In this document: positions 17,331 through 25,555 of the stretch, one piece after another
How the letters are laid out: each line of letters begins with the position of its first letter
Numbering within the stretch: the stretch's first letter is position 1
Assembly (NCBI GenBank): GCA_026710105.1
Contig: JAPORR010000179.1
Location: forward strand, 1-40,597
Direction: 5' to 3'
From: Alphaproteobacteria bacterium
GTDB taxonomy: Bacteria > Pseudomonadota > Alphaproteobacteria > Bin95
DNA length: 40,597 nt
The notes under the pieces: model-generated
Database searches by the model: none
Told to the model about the DNA's origin: nothing
Seen by the model: the letters and a program-made list of their open reading frames with translations, nothing else
Program-made: the position numbers and the translations under genes

Positions 17331-17389
17331 TAACGGTGAAACGGGTCAGTTCCCTACCGTTTTCGCCAGCATGGTATCATGTAACGGTG
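17331..17389. promoter_or_regulatory. Repeated TAACGGTG motif in a divergent promoter region
   Basis: In the 98-base gap between the divergent MFS and DUF2786 genes, TAACGGTG occurs at 17331-17338 and again at 17382-17389, and a related inverted copy TACCGTTT lies at 17355-17362. A TATCAT hexamer at 17375-17380 could be a -10 element for the plus-strand gene, but no good -35 is seen. Spaced copies of one motif between divergent genes could be a repressor or activator site; this is inference only. Confidence 0.25.
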
Positions 17390-17393
17390 CCAC

Positions 17394-17978
17394 ATGACGG
17401 GTTTCACATCGTGGCGCCAGCGCTGTAAGCTTGCATTCTCACGCCTCAGGAGAGGAGTCATCCGGACCGGATTTGCAGAGGCGGAGCGGAGCCGCTTCCG
17501 AAGCCTGTTGGCGCTGGCGGCGGGCAGCTCCTATGACGGCGAGCGCGAGGCGGCGCTGGCGGCGGCGCGGCGGCTGGCGGCGCGCCACGGTATGTCGCTC
17601 GCCGAAGCTGCCCGCACCGGCGGCGCATCACAACCGGCGCGCGAGGAAAGCCCTTTCGAGCGGATGCGAAGGGCGCGAGCTGCGGCGCGGGCGCGTGCCT
17701 TCCGGGAAGGCGAAAGGCAGGCGGATGAAGCGCGCTCCCACTTCTGGACCGCTTGGGAAGACGCGTGCCGCAGGGGGCTGGATCGCGAGGAGGAGCCGCC
17801 GCCCAGGCGGGCAGGGCAAAGCTTTGCGAGGCGAAGCCGACGCAGGCTGGAGCCCGAGCAGCATGCGAAGGTGCTACTCAACGAAACGCGCTTACCGTTC
17901 TCCGAAATTGCTGAGATCACCGGGCTGGACCGCTATGCAGTGGTCGGACTTAAACTCAAGTTGAGAAGCGCCGCCTGA
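17394..17978 (+). CDS. DUF2786 domain protein with C-terminal helix-turn-helix-like segment
   Basis: A 194-residue very Arg/Ala-rich protein. Residues 35-70 (RFRSLLALAAGSSYDGEREA, then ALAAARRLAARHGMSLAEA) match the DUF2786 pattern seen in phage- and plasmid-associated and stand-alone bacterial proteins of unknown role. A charged middle region is followed by LPFSEIAEITGLDRYAVVGLKLKLR near 167-191, which looks like a DNA-binding helix-turn-helix. It is probably a cytoplasmic DNA-binding protein, but no target is known. The ATG was chosen from frame length; a later start such as that before RFRSLL cannot be excluded. A dead transposase follows on the other strand, so the locus is prone to insertions. 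Confidence 0.7.
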   Translation: MTGFTSWRQRCKLAFSRLRRGVIRTGFAEAERSRFRSLLALAAGSSYDGEREAALAAARRLAARHGMSLAEAARTGGASQPAREESPFERMRRARAAARARAFREGERQADEARSHFWTAWEDACRRGLDREEEPPPRRAGQSFARRSRRRLEPEQHAKVLLNETRLPFSEIAEITGLDRYAVVGLKLKLRSAA

Positions 17979-18050
17979 GGCCGGAAGCCATGATGTGCAT
18001 GGATCTGATACCTTGCACCGGATTGATAAACATCCCCAAAGCACGACGTA

Positions 18051-18511
18051 TTACGGTAGCGTCTGGTGCGGGCAACCAGGGTCATCCAAAGAAGTTGTCT
18101 GCGGGACGGTCTGTATGACATCGGGTCTGTTTTCGCGGAAGATTTCGCGCGCTTCAGGGATTGGGATGCGACGAATGATTGGGTGGCGAGGTTTCTGAGC
18201 GATGCGAGCGGCCTTGCAGCGGCGCGGGAGCGGCACCGGTCCTCGTTGAAGGAGACATCGCGGACGTAGTGGAGGCGGTTTTCGATAGCCCCGTGGGCGC
18301 GAGCGAGGGCCATGAGGCGTACGGCCTTTTCGGGAGGCAGACTTGTGATGAGGTAGATGATCTCGACACTCTCGCGTCCCCGGATTTCCCGCCGCCGCTC
18401 AAGCGATCTGCGCCAGTCGAGATGATCGACGGCTTCGCTGGAGAGCGCGATACGTCTCGATCCGCCCTTCTCGACCGTCTCTGCCTCACGCAAGTCTATG
18501 TCTATGCTCAA
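18051..18511 (-). pseudogene. ISAs1-family transposase relic (C-terminal part)
   Basis: The minus strand encodes the C-terminal part of an ISAs1-type transposase: GRESVEIIYLITSLPPEKA, then ARAHGAIENRLHYVRDVSFNEDRCRSR and LASLRNLA, which are the family's LTSLPP and H-W-x-I-E-N-x-L-H-x-x-x-D signatures. Here the usual Trp of HWxIEN is Gly. After RNLA near 18185 a frameshift moves the homology to another frame (IIRRIPIPEAREIFRENRPDVIQ). The N-terminal half, including most of the catalytic domain, is missing, so the element is inactive. No inverted repeats were found. Confidence 0.75.
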
Positions 18512-18548
18512 TAAGCGGCGCTGGCTAACGATCTGGCCTCATGGCACG

Positions 18549-18764
18549 TCAAAGGCCCATCAGGAAAATCAACATAGCAATAGCGACGAAGGCCAATATA
18601 GCCGCCATGATCAAGATGACTTTACGAAGCAGCTTGAACTCTTGCAGGAAATCCAGTCGCATTTCCTGCGACAGGGCGATGTCGTCATTCTGGCGGCGAT
18701 TGAAATACACCATCGCCTGCTCAATGCGCTCGAGGCGTTGCTCATTGGTGAGGTCTTCAGCCAC
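18549..18764 (-). CDS. Small membrane-anchored coiled-coil protein
   Basis: A 71-residue ORF. Residues 1-45 are helical and charged (LTNEQRLERIEQAMVYFNRR, then EMRLDFLQEFKLLRK) and residues 46-69 form one hydrophobic helix (VILIMAAILAFVAIAMLIFL). It is likely a single-pass inner-membrane protein. GTG 18762-18764 is preferred because AGAGGG lies 7 bases upstream; TTG 18768-18770 would add 2 residues. Base composition is more AT-rich than neighbouring genes. The layout resembles the DUF1640-like protein at 9866-10129, without clear homology. It sits just upstream of the ISAs1 relic. I do not recognise the family. Confidence 0.55.
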   Translation of the reverse strand: MAEDLTNEQRLERIEQAMVYFNRRQNDDIALSQEMRLDFLQEFKLLRKVILIMAAILAFVAIAMLIFLMGL

Positions 18765-18953
18765 TCGCAATCCCTCTGCATGTCAGCGCTGAACGAGGAG
18801 TCGAGGAGTGCACCTATGCATCTGGGCACGATCCGGAAGCCCCGGAAGTATTAGAAAGGCGCAGTCTGACATAGGCCGAAGGCAAAAGTCGAGCTGCCCG
18901 GCTTACCTCGAAACAACCTGCCGGCCGGTCTTCCATCTCCAAACAGCTGCTGC

Positions 18954-19817
18954 TCAGAGGCCGAAATCACCCGGCTTGCCATGCGCATGGGCAAAGGCCC
19001 AGTAGAGCTCCCGTGCCCGGCGCGCAACTGGGCCCGGCTGAAAGTCGTGCTCCTCAATGCGGCTTGCAGGAATAACCTTGGGCGCATTGCCGGTGGCGAA
19101 TACCTCGTCCGCCTCCAGCACTTCCTCTAGTTCGACCGTTCGCTCCTCGACATCGTGGCCGTCTTCCCGCAGCAGCCGGACCATGCGTTGGCGGGTGATA
19201 CCGTTGAGGAAAGTGCCGTTGTCGGCGGGTGTGGCGACCTTGCCGTCCCGGACCATGAACAGATTGGCAGTCGCGAATTCCGCCACCTTGTCGTCCGGGT
19301 CGAGGACCAGGGCAGTCGAGAAGCCGCGTGTCCGCGCCTTGCGGAGCATGCGCTGTACATTGGGGTAGAGGCAGGAGGCTTTGGCGTCTGTCGGTGCCAT
19401 CGCTGGGCGCGGGCGGCGTTCTTCCGCCAGCGCGGCGGTGATGGTCGCGTCGGGGGCTGGCAACGGCATTTCGAAGAGTGTCAGCATGAAGCGCGTCGAT
19501 TCCGCGTCTGGCTCCACGAAGCCGTCATCGGCCCAGAATAGTGGGCGGATATAGAGCTCCGCTTGCTCTGGGAACCGCCGGATACCTTCGACTGCGAGTG
19601 CGGTAATCTCCGCGGCCAAAATCTTCGGCGCAAGGCCAAGCGCGCGTGCAGAGTCGATGGCGCGCCCGCAGTGGAGGTCGAGATCCGGCACGACACCCTC
19701 AAAGGCGCGCGCGCCGTCGAAGGCGACTGAAGCCATCCAGGCCGCATGCGTCATCGGCCCAAAAACCGGCGGGTTACCCGCGCACCAGGCACCGTCAATC
19801 CAAGTCTGCGGTTCCAT
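18954..19817 (-). CDS. Class IV aminotransferase (branched-chain amino acid aminotransferase-like)
   Basis: A PLP-dependent fold-IV aminotransferase of 287 residues that probably interconverts branched-chain amino acids and their 2-oxoacids. The PLP lysine is Lys146 in TDAKASCLYPN, and Glu180 in DDKVAEFATANLF is the usual partner of the PLP pyridine nitrogen. RAFEGV near 37-42 and NGITRQRMVRLL near 205-216 fit the family. Paralogues include D-amino-acid aminotransferase and aminodeoxychorismate lyase, so substrate is not certain. Its ATG overlaps the stop of the upstream crotonase by one base (TAATG), so the pair is translationally coupled and may act in one catabolic route. Confidence 0.88.
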   Translation of the reverse strand: MEPQTWIDGAWCAGNPPVFGPMTHAAWMASVAFDGARAFEGVVPDLDLHCGRAIDSARALGLAPKILAAEITALAVEGIRRFPEQAELYIRPLFWADDGFVEPDAESTRFMLTLFEMPLPAPDATITAALAEERRPRPAMAPTDAKASCLYPNVQRMLRKARTRGFSTALVLDPDDKVAEFATANLFMVRDGKVATPADNGTFLNGITRQRMVRLLREDGHDVEERTVELEEVLEADEVFATGNAPKVIPASRIEEHDFQPGPVARRARELYWAFAHAHGKPGDFGL

Positions 19818-20596
19818 TATGCATTCTGCCAGACAGGAGAGCGCTTTTCGGCAAAAGCCCTCGGCCCTTCAATGTAGTCAGCGCTGCCGATCAGCACATG
19901 TTGCTCCTCGTAGCTGCGGTTAATAGCCGCTTCCAGCGTCGCTTCGCCCATGCCGGCATAGACCGCTTCCTTGGAGGCACGGATGGAGATCGGCGCGCAT
20001 TCCAGGATCTGCTCTGCCCAGCGCCGAGCGCCGGCGACAGCCTCGCCTTCGGGGACGACTTCGTTGACGAAGCCGAGCGCCTTGCCTTCCGCCGCGCCGA
20101 CATGGCGCCCGGTAAGGATCATCCCGAGCGCCTGCTTCTGGCCGATGATGCGCGGCAGACGATGGACGCCGCCTGCGCCTGCCATGAGGCCAACGCGCGG
20201 CTCCGGCAGGGCGAAGATCGCGTTCTCGGCCGCAACAATCAGGTCGCAGGCAAGCGCGATCTCGAATCCTCCGCCCATCGCAAAACCGTTGACGGCAGCG
20301 ATGAGGGGCTTGTTGAGGCCGTAACGGTTGGTAAGGCCGGCGAAACCGGTCGGGCAACGCTTGCGGACATGGCCTTCTGCCTGGTAGCGCAAGTCATTAC
20401 CGGCACAGAACGCTTTGTTGCCTACACCTGTGATAATGGCGACCCAGAGCTCGGGGTCAGCGGCGAATTCGTCCCAGACTTCGGCAAGCTCAAAATGTGC
20501 TGGGAAGTGCAGCGCGTTGAGTCGCTCCGGGCGGTTCAGGGTTACGATCAACAGGCGTCCGTCCCGTTGGATCGTGCAGGATTCGCGCTTGGCCAT
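19817..20596 (-). CDS. Enoyl-CoA hydratase/isomerase family protein
   Basis: A 259-residue crotonase-fold protein with the oxyanion-hole motifs CAGNDLR near 64-70 and NGFAMGGGFEIALACD near 103-118. Both acidic residues used by hydratases are present, Glu112 in GGFEIAL and Glu132 in LPEPRVGLMAGAGG, so hydratase activity is likely. The HLLP-type helix QKQALGMILTGR is normal. Substrate is unknown; close subgroups include short-chain enoyl-CoA and carnitinyl-CoA hydratases. The ATG follows GAGGGAG. It lies 54 bases after the CorC-like gene on the same strand, and overlaps the aminotransferase start by one base. Confidence 0.92.
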   Translation of the reverse strand: MAKRESCTIQRDGRLLIVTLNRPERLNALHFPAHFELAEVWDEFAADPELWVAIITGVGNKAFCAGNDLRYQAEGHVRKRCPTGFAGLTNRYGLNKPLIAAVNGFAMGGGFEIALACDLIVAAENAIFALPEPRVGLMAGAGGVHRLPRIIGQKQALGMILTGRHVGAAEGKALGFVNEVVPEGEAVAGARRWAEQILECAPISIRASKEAVYAGMGEATLEAAINRSYEEQHVLIGSADYIEGPRAFAEKRSPVWQNA

Positions 20597-20650
20597 GACG
20601 AGTTCTCCCTCGGAGTGGCGGGGATTATAGCTGTCTGCGCTGCCTTGTCG

Positions 20651-21913
20651 TCACCGTCTAGGAGGTGTGATGCGGATCGTCGCAATCTGCTGGCGGTTTC
20701 GGCGCAGCACCTCAAAGCGGAAGCCGTAGACATCGAAGGCCTGACCGCGCGTCGGGATGCGCCGCGACTCACGCAGCAGCAGGCCAGCAATGGTCGTTGC
20801 ATCCTGGTCCGGAAGCGTCCATTCGAACTCGCGGTTGAGGTCGCGGATGGTCACGCCGCCGCTGCAGATATAGGAACCATCTGGCTGCGCCCGCACGCCC
20901 GGCACTGCGATATCATGCTCATCGGCGATGTCCCCGACGATTTCTTCAAGAATGTCCTCCAGCGTCACAAGGCCCATCAACGCGCCATATTCGTCCACGA
21001 CAAGGGCGACATGCTCCCGCCGGCGCCGGAAGGCGTGTAACTGGTCGAGCAGAGTGGTCTGGTCGGGGATGAACCACGGTTTCGTGGCGAGCGCTGCCGC
21101 GTCGAGGTCGGCCGCGCCGGCTTCGTGCAGCGCCCTCAGGACGGCCTTGGCATGCAGAACACCCACGATGTTTTCCGGGGCGTCCCGCCAGAGCGGCAGG
21201 CGAGTGTAAGGGCTAGCAAGCACTTCGGCCACGACTTCCTCTGCAGCGAGCGAGAGGTCCACCATCGCCATATTGCGCCGGTGCGTCATAACTTCACCCA
21301 CCGACACATCACCCAGGTCAAGCACGCTGCGCAGCATTCGCCGCTCGTCGCGGATTTCCTCGCCTTCGCCCCGATGCAGCTCGATCGCCCCGCGCAGCTC
21401 CTCCTCATGCTCCTCGGACCCGCCCGGCGGGATCTCGGCGATGCCGAACAGGCGCAGGACGCTGCGCACAACCCATTGGATTGCCCGCGACGGTGGCCCA
21501 AACACCTTTACCAAGGCGGCGATCCATGGCGCGACCGCAGGCGCCACACGGTCGGCGCGATTGAAGGCATAGGTCTTGGGCAATACCTCGGCGAAGACTA
21601 GGACGAGTAGAGTCATAGCGGCTGTCGCGTAGGCGACTCCGGCTTCGCCGAACAGGCCGATCAGCAGGCTCGTTGCCAGCGAGGCGGCCAGGATGTTGAC
21701 CAAGTTGTTGCCAAGCAGAATCGCCGCGATCAGGTTTTCCCGGTCCGCGCGCAGGCGGCGCACGGTGGCGGCGCCTAAATCTCCGCGGCGGGCGCGGTGA
21801 TGCATGCGTGCGCTGCTGACTGCGGTGAGCGCCGTCTCGGACCCAGAGAAGAACGCTGAGAGCACTAGCAGCGCCAATATGGCACCGATGACGATCCAAA
21901 ATTCCACTGTCAT
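20651..21913 (-). CDS. CorC/HlyC (CNNM, DUF21) family inner-membrane protein
   Basis: A 420-residue protein with an N-terminal DUF21 domain of about four helices (starting LALLVLSAFFSGSETALTAVSS, near 13-34), two CBS domains (VGEVMTHRRNMAMVDL to VGLVTLEDILEEIVGDI) and a C-terminal CorC_HlyC domain (SYICSGGVTIRDLNREF). Such proteins are linked to Mg2+/Co2+ efflux or homeostasis. The FSGSETAL signature is intact. The ATG overlaps the aroB stop by 4 bases, so it is coupled with the shikimate genes, an arrangement seen in other alphaproteobacteria. It is in the same window as MgtE, giving two proteins of the CBS-regulated Mg2+ type. Confidence 0.93.
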   Translation of the reverse strand: MTVEFWIVIGAILALLVLSAFFSGSETALTAVSSARMHHRARRGDLGAATVRRLRADRENLIAAILLGNNLVNILAASLATSLLIGLFGEAGVAYATAAMTLLVLVFAEVLPKTYAFNRADRVAPAVAPWIAALVKVFGPPSRAIQWVVRSVLRLFGIAEIPPGGSEEHEEELRGAIELHRGEGEEIRDERRMLRSVLDLGDVSVGEVMTHRRNMAMVDLSLAAEEVVAEVLASPYTRLPLWRDAPENIVGVLHAKAVLRALHEAGAADLDAAALATKPWFIPDQTTLLDQLHAFRRRREHVALVVDEYGALMGLVTLEDILEEIVGDIADEHDIAVPGVRAQPDGSYICSGGVTIRDLNREFEWTLPDQDATTIAGLLLRESRRIPTRGQAFDVYGFRFEVLRRNRQQIATIRITPPRR

Positions 21914-23025
21914 GCCGCCAGTGCTTCGTCGAGCAAGGTAACAAGCGCGTCCTCACCGACCTCGCGGTGGACGAAGGCACGGCCGATGCCGCGCGCTAGC
22001 ACCAGCACGATATGCCCTGCTTCCGTCTTCTTGTCCCGCCGCATGCGTTCCATCAGCGCATCTCGGCGCGCCTGTGAGGCGTTGGCGCCCGGTGGATCGA
22101 TGGGCAGGCCTGCACCCGCGAGATGAGCCCGCATCCGAACCAGATCCTCCGGCGGGCAAAGCCCGAGCCGGACCGACATCCGGAAGGCAAGCACCATGCC
22201 AAGCGATACCGCCTCGCCGTGCAGCAGTGCCTCGCCGAAGCCAGTTTCTGCCTCGAATGCATGCCCGAATGTATGGCCTAGATTGAGCAAGGCGCGGCGC
22301 CCGACCTCGCGCTCGTCCGCGGCCACAACACCGGCCTTGGCCTCGCAACTCACGGCGATGGCGTGGGCGAGCGCGTCATCCTCACGGGCGAGCACCCGGA
22401 CGCTGTTTTCCTCCAACCATCCGAAGAAATCCGGTCGATCAATCAGACCGTATTTTGCAACTTCCGCATAGCCGGCCCGGAGCTCTCGGTCGGGCAGCGT
22501 AGAAAGCGCGGTCGTGTCGGCGAGCACCAGGCGCGGCTGGTGGAAGGCACCGATCAGGTTTTTGCCCTGCGGTGTGTCGATGGCTGTTTTGCCGCCGACG
22601 GCACTGTCCACTTGGGCGAGCAGCGTTGTGGGGATCTGCACATAGTCGATGCCGCGCAGCAAGACTGCAGCGGCAAAACCTGCGAGGTCGCCGATCACGC
22701 CGCCGCCGAGCGCCAGGATACAGCTGCCTCGGTCGAGGCCCGCTTCCAGCAGCCGGGTGAGTAGGTTTTCGAGATACCGGAAGGATTTGGTCGCCTCACC
22801 GGGCGGCAACACGACAGTCACAAACTCGATGCCTGCCGCTGTGAGCCCGGCCGCCAACCTCGGCAGGTGCTGCGCCGCCACATTGTCATCCGTGACGACC
22901 GCAATATGGCGGCGCCTGAGCACAGGCAGAAGATGGTCGCCCGCGCGCTCTATCAGGCCGGGGCCGGCCACGATGTCGTAGCTGCGTCTGCCGAGGCCAA
23001 CCTCAATCCTGCGCATGGAGGTCAT
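21910..23025 (-). CDS. aroB: 3-dehydroquinate synthase
   Basis: AroB converts DAHP to 3-dehydroquinate, the second step of the shikimate pathway, using NAD and a divalent metal. The 371-residue protein shows PPGEATKS, ILALGGGVIGDLAGFAA, then YVQIPTTLLAQVDSAVGGKTAID, NLIGAFHQP and the metal-binding NLGHTFGHAFE, all in family order. The frame is open for 82 further codons upstream inside aroK; those residues are Cys/Arg-rich shadow translation and are rejected. ATG 23023-23025 overlaps the aroK TGA by 4 bases. The downstream CorC-like gene starts over its stop, so aroK-aroB-corC form a coupled unit. Confidence 0.97.
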   Translation of the reverse strand: MTSMRRIEVGLGRRSYDIVAGPGLIERAGDHLLPVLRRRHIAVVTDDNVAAQHLPRLAAGLTAAGIEFVTVVLPPGEATKSFRYLENLLTRLLEAGLDRGSCILALGGGVIGDLAGFAAAVLLRGIDYVQIPTTLLAQVDSAVGGKTAIDTPQGKNLIGAFHQPRLVLADTTALSTLPDRELRAGYAEVAKYGLIDRPDFFGWLEENSVRVLAREDDALAHAIAVSCEAKAGVVAADEREVGRRALLNLGHTFGHAFEAETGFGEALLHGEAVSLGMVLAFRMSVRLGLCPPEDLVRMRAHLAGAGLPIDPPGANASQARRDALMERMRRDKKTEAGHIVLVLARGIGRAFVHREVGEDALVTLLDEALAA

Positions 23026-23573
23026 CGGTCGCGCTCCCTCTGCCCGCCCACAAGATAGCCCGCACGACGCAGCGCATCCTCGACGCGCACAACGGTCTCC
23101 TCCACCGGGCCTGTCTCGCTGATCACGGTAATATCGGCCTGCGCATAGATAGGGTCGCGCTGTTCGATCAGCTCGGCAAGGGTACGGCGCGGGTCGGTTG
23201 TCTTGAGCATCGGGCGGTTGGTGCGCCAGGACACGCGTTCCCAGAGCACATTGAACTCGGCTCTCAGCCACACCGACACCGCACGCTCTGCGATGACAGC
23301 GCGCGTAGATGGGTTCTGGAAGGCACCGCCGCCAGTGGCGAGCACATGCACCGGCCCGTTGAGAAGCCGTGCGATGACCTTGCGTTCACCTTCGCGAAAT
23401 ACTTCTTCGCCTTGCGTTTCGAAAATATCCTGGATCGAACAACCCGCTGCCTTCTGGATTTCGGTATCCGCATCGATGAAAACGAGCCCCTGATGCTGAG
23501 CCAGTAGCCGGCCGACCTTAGTCTTTCCGGCTCCCATCATACCGATCAGCGCGACGGTTCTGGTAAGGTTCAT
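23022..23573 (-). CDS. aroK: Shikimate kinase
   Basis: AroK phosphorylates shikimate with ATP. The 183-residue protein begins MNLTRTVALIGMMGAGKTKV, with the Walker A loop GMMGAGKT at 11-18 and the substrate-binding FIDADTEI near 32-39; LATGGGAF and WRTNRPML with the lid Arg follow. Two starts are possible: ATG 23573 (GGGGA about 9 bases upstream, chosen) and ATG 23582, which abuts that ribosome site and is less likely. The gene opens the minus-strand aroK-aroB-corC unit and faces a divergent plus-strand operon 148 bases away. Confidence 0.95.
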   Translation of the reverse strand: MNLTRTVALIGMMGAGKTKVGRLLAQHQGLVFIDADTEIQKAAGCSIQDIFETQGEEVFREGERKVIARLLNGPVHVLATGGGAFQNPSTRAVIAERAVSVWLRAEFNVLWERVSWRTNRPMLKTTDPRRTLAELIEQRDPIYAQADITVISETGPVEETVVRVEDALRRAGYLVGGQRERDR

Positions 23574-23642
23574 GTCGGGCATTCCCCGGATATGGACGCT
23601 TACGGCACGAAGCAAAGCCTCGATTTTGCCGCATTCGCGCCT

Positions 23643-23671
23643 TTGAACGACTTTCGCTAGACTCGCATTAT
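23643..23671 (+). promoter_or_regulatory. Candidate sigma70-type promoter of the 23722-27404 operon
   Basis: TTGAAC (23643-23648) and CATTAT (23666-23671) are separated by 17 bases, a fair match to the -35/-10 pair. It lies about 50 bases before the first ATG of the plus-strand operon, in the gap between aroK and that operon. No experimental support is available, and alphaproteobacterial promoters often deviate from this consensus. Confidence 0.4.
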
Positions 23672-23721
23672 CGGGAATGAACGCCGAACTGCCACCCCGA
23701 GGGCAAGAGCAAGGAAGAGCA

Positions 23722-23868
23722 ATGTATGCTCGCAGGGTTTTCCTAATACTGGCGGGACTGCTGGGCGCGATGGTGGCGGCCGGGGTGCTTTATTTCGGCC
23801 TCGTCGACTCCCCGCCGCCAGAAGCAGTCGTGGAAAAGGTATTGCCGGATGACCGTTTGCCTCGATAG
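23722..23868 (+). CDS. 48-residue single-pass membrane peptide
   Basis: A short ORF starting at ATG 23722, preceded by AAGGAAGAG with suitable spacing. The product begins MYARRVFLILAGLLGAMVAAG and has one hydrophobic helix near residues 6-25 after a basic start, then a polar tail DSPPPEAVVEKVLPDDRLPR. It is predicted to be a small inner-membrane protein or a membrane-anchored tail peptide. Its last 20 bases overlap the start of the next gene, so translation is probably coupled. A longer frame from 23677 is rejected because it has no ribosome site. I do not recognise a family. Confidence 0.55.
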   Translation: MYARRVFLILAGLLGAMVAAGVLYFGLVDSPPPEAVVEKVLPDDRLPR

Positions 23869-25555
23869 GGCGTGGATCTGCGCCACCCTCGCCATTGCCC
23901 TCACCGCCTTGTGGGCCGTCGAGGCGTGGGCACAGATACGGTTGATCCCGGATGGGCTTCCCCCTGCTGCGGAAACACGCCCCAAACCGGCGAATAAGCC
24001 GCCGCAGCAAGAACAGCAGGACCGACTGGTGGCACAAGGTGCAACCGTTCTGGTGGCACCAGCCAAGCCGAGCGATCCCGATTCGACGGGTCTGCCGGGC
24101 TTTGAGGGGAGCTTTGGCCTGCCCCTCTGGCAAGGCAGTTCGAGGGTGGTGGTTGCCCGCCTGCTCGAAGGTTTGCCGCAGACTGTGGCATCGCCTGCGC
24201 TCAAGGGTTTGCTGCTCCGAGTCTTGGGGGCCGGTGCGGTGCCGCCGGAGGGCGAGGGGCCGCGTCTGATACCTTTACGAGTAAGGCAATTACAGGCGAT
24301 CGGCCACAGCCATGAGGCGGCGCTGCTGGCCAAGGAGGCGGGGCTCGAGGCGCCTGCTCTCGAGGTTGGTTCCGGGGCCATCGATCCTGCCCTGGACTCG
24401 GGTGATCTCGAGGCGGCCTGCAAAGCAGCGGAAGCAGAGATGGCGCGCGCGCCATCTGCCTATGTGCAGCGTATCGCTGCATTCTGCGCCGCCAAGGCGG
24501 GCGAAGCAGACCGGGCGCGGCTCATTCTGGACATTCTTCGTGAGGTCGATGTGGGCGGCGATCCGCTATTCGAGGGGCTGATGCTCCGTGCGCTCGAAGC
24601 AGGTGGGGACAATCTGCCACCACTGCCCGATGACGGGCCGGTCACCGCGCTCAATATTGCCATGCTTGCATGGGTCGGCGCACCGCCGCCGGAGGTCTGG
24701 AAGCTGCGCAGCGATCCAGTGGCCGTGCGCGCAAGGGCCGGGCTTGTCCGCACCGAGGCGGAAGCTGAAGAGGCCGCTCGGACCGGTCTACTGGCACCGA
24801 AAGCTCTATTGGCCCGGTATCTCAAGGCCACAGACACAGACAACTCCCGCGCCCAGCTTGCGCAGGCGGCGGCCGCAGCGGTGGATCCACAGCAGAGGAT
24901 GCAGGCGTTGGTGGGGCTCTGGGAGGAGGCGCTTGCCGCAGGATTGCTTGTACCTGTGGCGGCTGCGACCGTCGATTTCGTTGCAAAGATCGTCCCATCG
25001 CCCGAGTTGGCAGCGTATATACCGGCCACCGTGGTCGCCACGCTTGCGGCGGGCCGATTCGATGTTGCTGAACGCTGGTATGAGGCCGTAACAAAGCAGG
25101 GCGCAGAAAGTACTGCAGACAATGACCGAGCGGCGCTCGCATGGGCGCCGCTGAAGCTCGCCGATGCCGGGGGTAAGCAGGCCTGGGCCGAGGATGGTCT
25201 GCGGCGTTGGCTGGAGGCAGGTGGCGACGAGCCCCCTTATTCGCAGGCCACCATGTTGTTCGCGCTGATGGAAGCAGTCGGTGAGCCTGTCGGTCGCGAA
25301 GACTGGACGGCCGTGTTGACAGATTTCGACAGCCTTGCGGGAGAGTTTCCGGCTCCGGTTATCTGGCGCGGGCTCGGCGCTGCCGGCGAGGCCGGGCGGA
25401 TTGGTGAGGCGGTTCTCTACGCCGTCATCGCCTCTGGTGGTCGTGCCCGCAGCGATATGCCGACCGCGGTTGCCATCGTGCGCGCTCTGGCAGCTGTCGG
25501 GCTTGCGGCCGAAGCGCGGGCTTATGCATTTGAATGCCTGATAGCGGCATCATGA
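23849..25555 (+). CDS. Exported alpha-helical repeat-like protein of unknown function
   Basis: A 568-residue protein with a signal peptide (residues about 8-28, ending AWAQ), a Pro/Gln-rich linker (ETRPKPANKPPQQEQQD), and then Ala/Leu-rich helical segments in antiparallel pairs, resembling tetratricopeptide-like solenoids (LEAACKAAEAEMARAPSAY, RIAAFCAAKAGEADRARL). Proteins of this size occur between the aroK and xerD regions of other alphaproteobacteria, but their function is not known to me. The start at 23849 is inside the upstream small ORF. Its TGA (25553-25555) overlaps the xerD ATG by 4 bases, so the three genes are a coupled unit. A periplasmic scaffold is plausible but unproved. Confidence 0.75.
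   Translation: MTVCLDRAWICATLAIALTALWAVEAWAQIRLIPDGLPPAAETRPKPANKPPQQEQQDRLVAQGATVLVAPAKPSDPDSTGLPGFEGSFGLPLWQGSSRVVVARLLEGLPQTVASPALKGLLLRVLGAGAVPPEGEGPRLIPLRVRQLQAIGHSHEAALLAKEAGLEAPALEVGSGAIDPALDSGDLEAACKAAEAEMARAPSAYVQRIAAFCAAKAGEADRARLILDILREVDVGGDPLFEGLMLRALEAGGDNLPPLPDDGPVTALNIAMLAWVGAPPPEVWKLRSDPVAVRARAGLVRTEAEAEEAARTGLLAPKALLARYLKATDTDNSRAQLAQAAAAAVDPQQRMQALVGLWEEALAAGLLVPVAAATVDFVAKIVPSPELAAYIPATVVATLAAGRFDVAERWYEAVTKQGAESTADNDRAALAWAPLKLADAGGKQAWAEDGLRRWLEAGGDEPPYSQATMLFALMEAVGEPVGREDWTAVLTDFDSLAGEFPAPVIWRGLGAAGEAGRIGEAVLYAVIASGGRARSDMPTAVAIVRALAAVGLAAEARAYAFECLIAAS

Noticed and set aside
17431-17964. Second plus-strand frame within the DUF2786 gene
   Set aside because: The other frame has the DUF2786 pattern; this one is Trp/Arg-rich shadow.
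19646-21040. 464-residue plus-strand frame opposite the aminotransferase, crotonase and CorC genes
   Set aside because: It spans three well-supported genes on the other strand, so it cannot be real without contradicting them.
23026-23271. N-terminal extension of aroB by 82 residues
   Set aside because: The extension lies within aroK in another frame and is Cys/Arg-rich; AroB family length and the ATGA overlap support the inner start.
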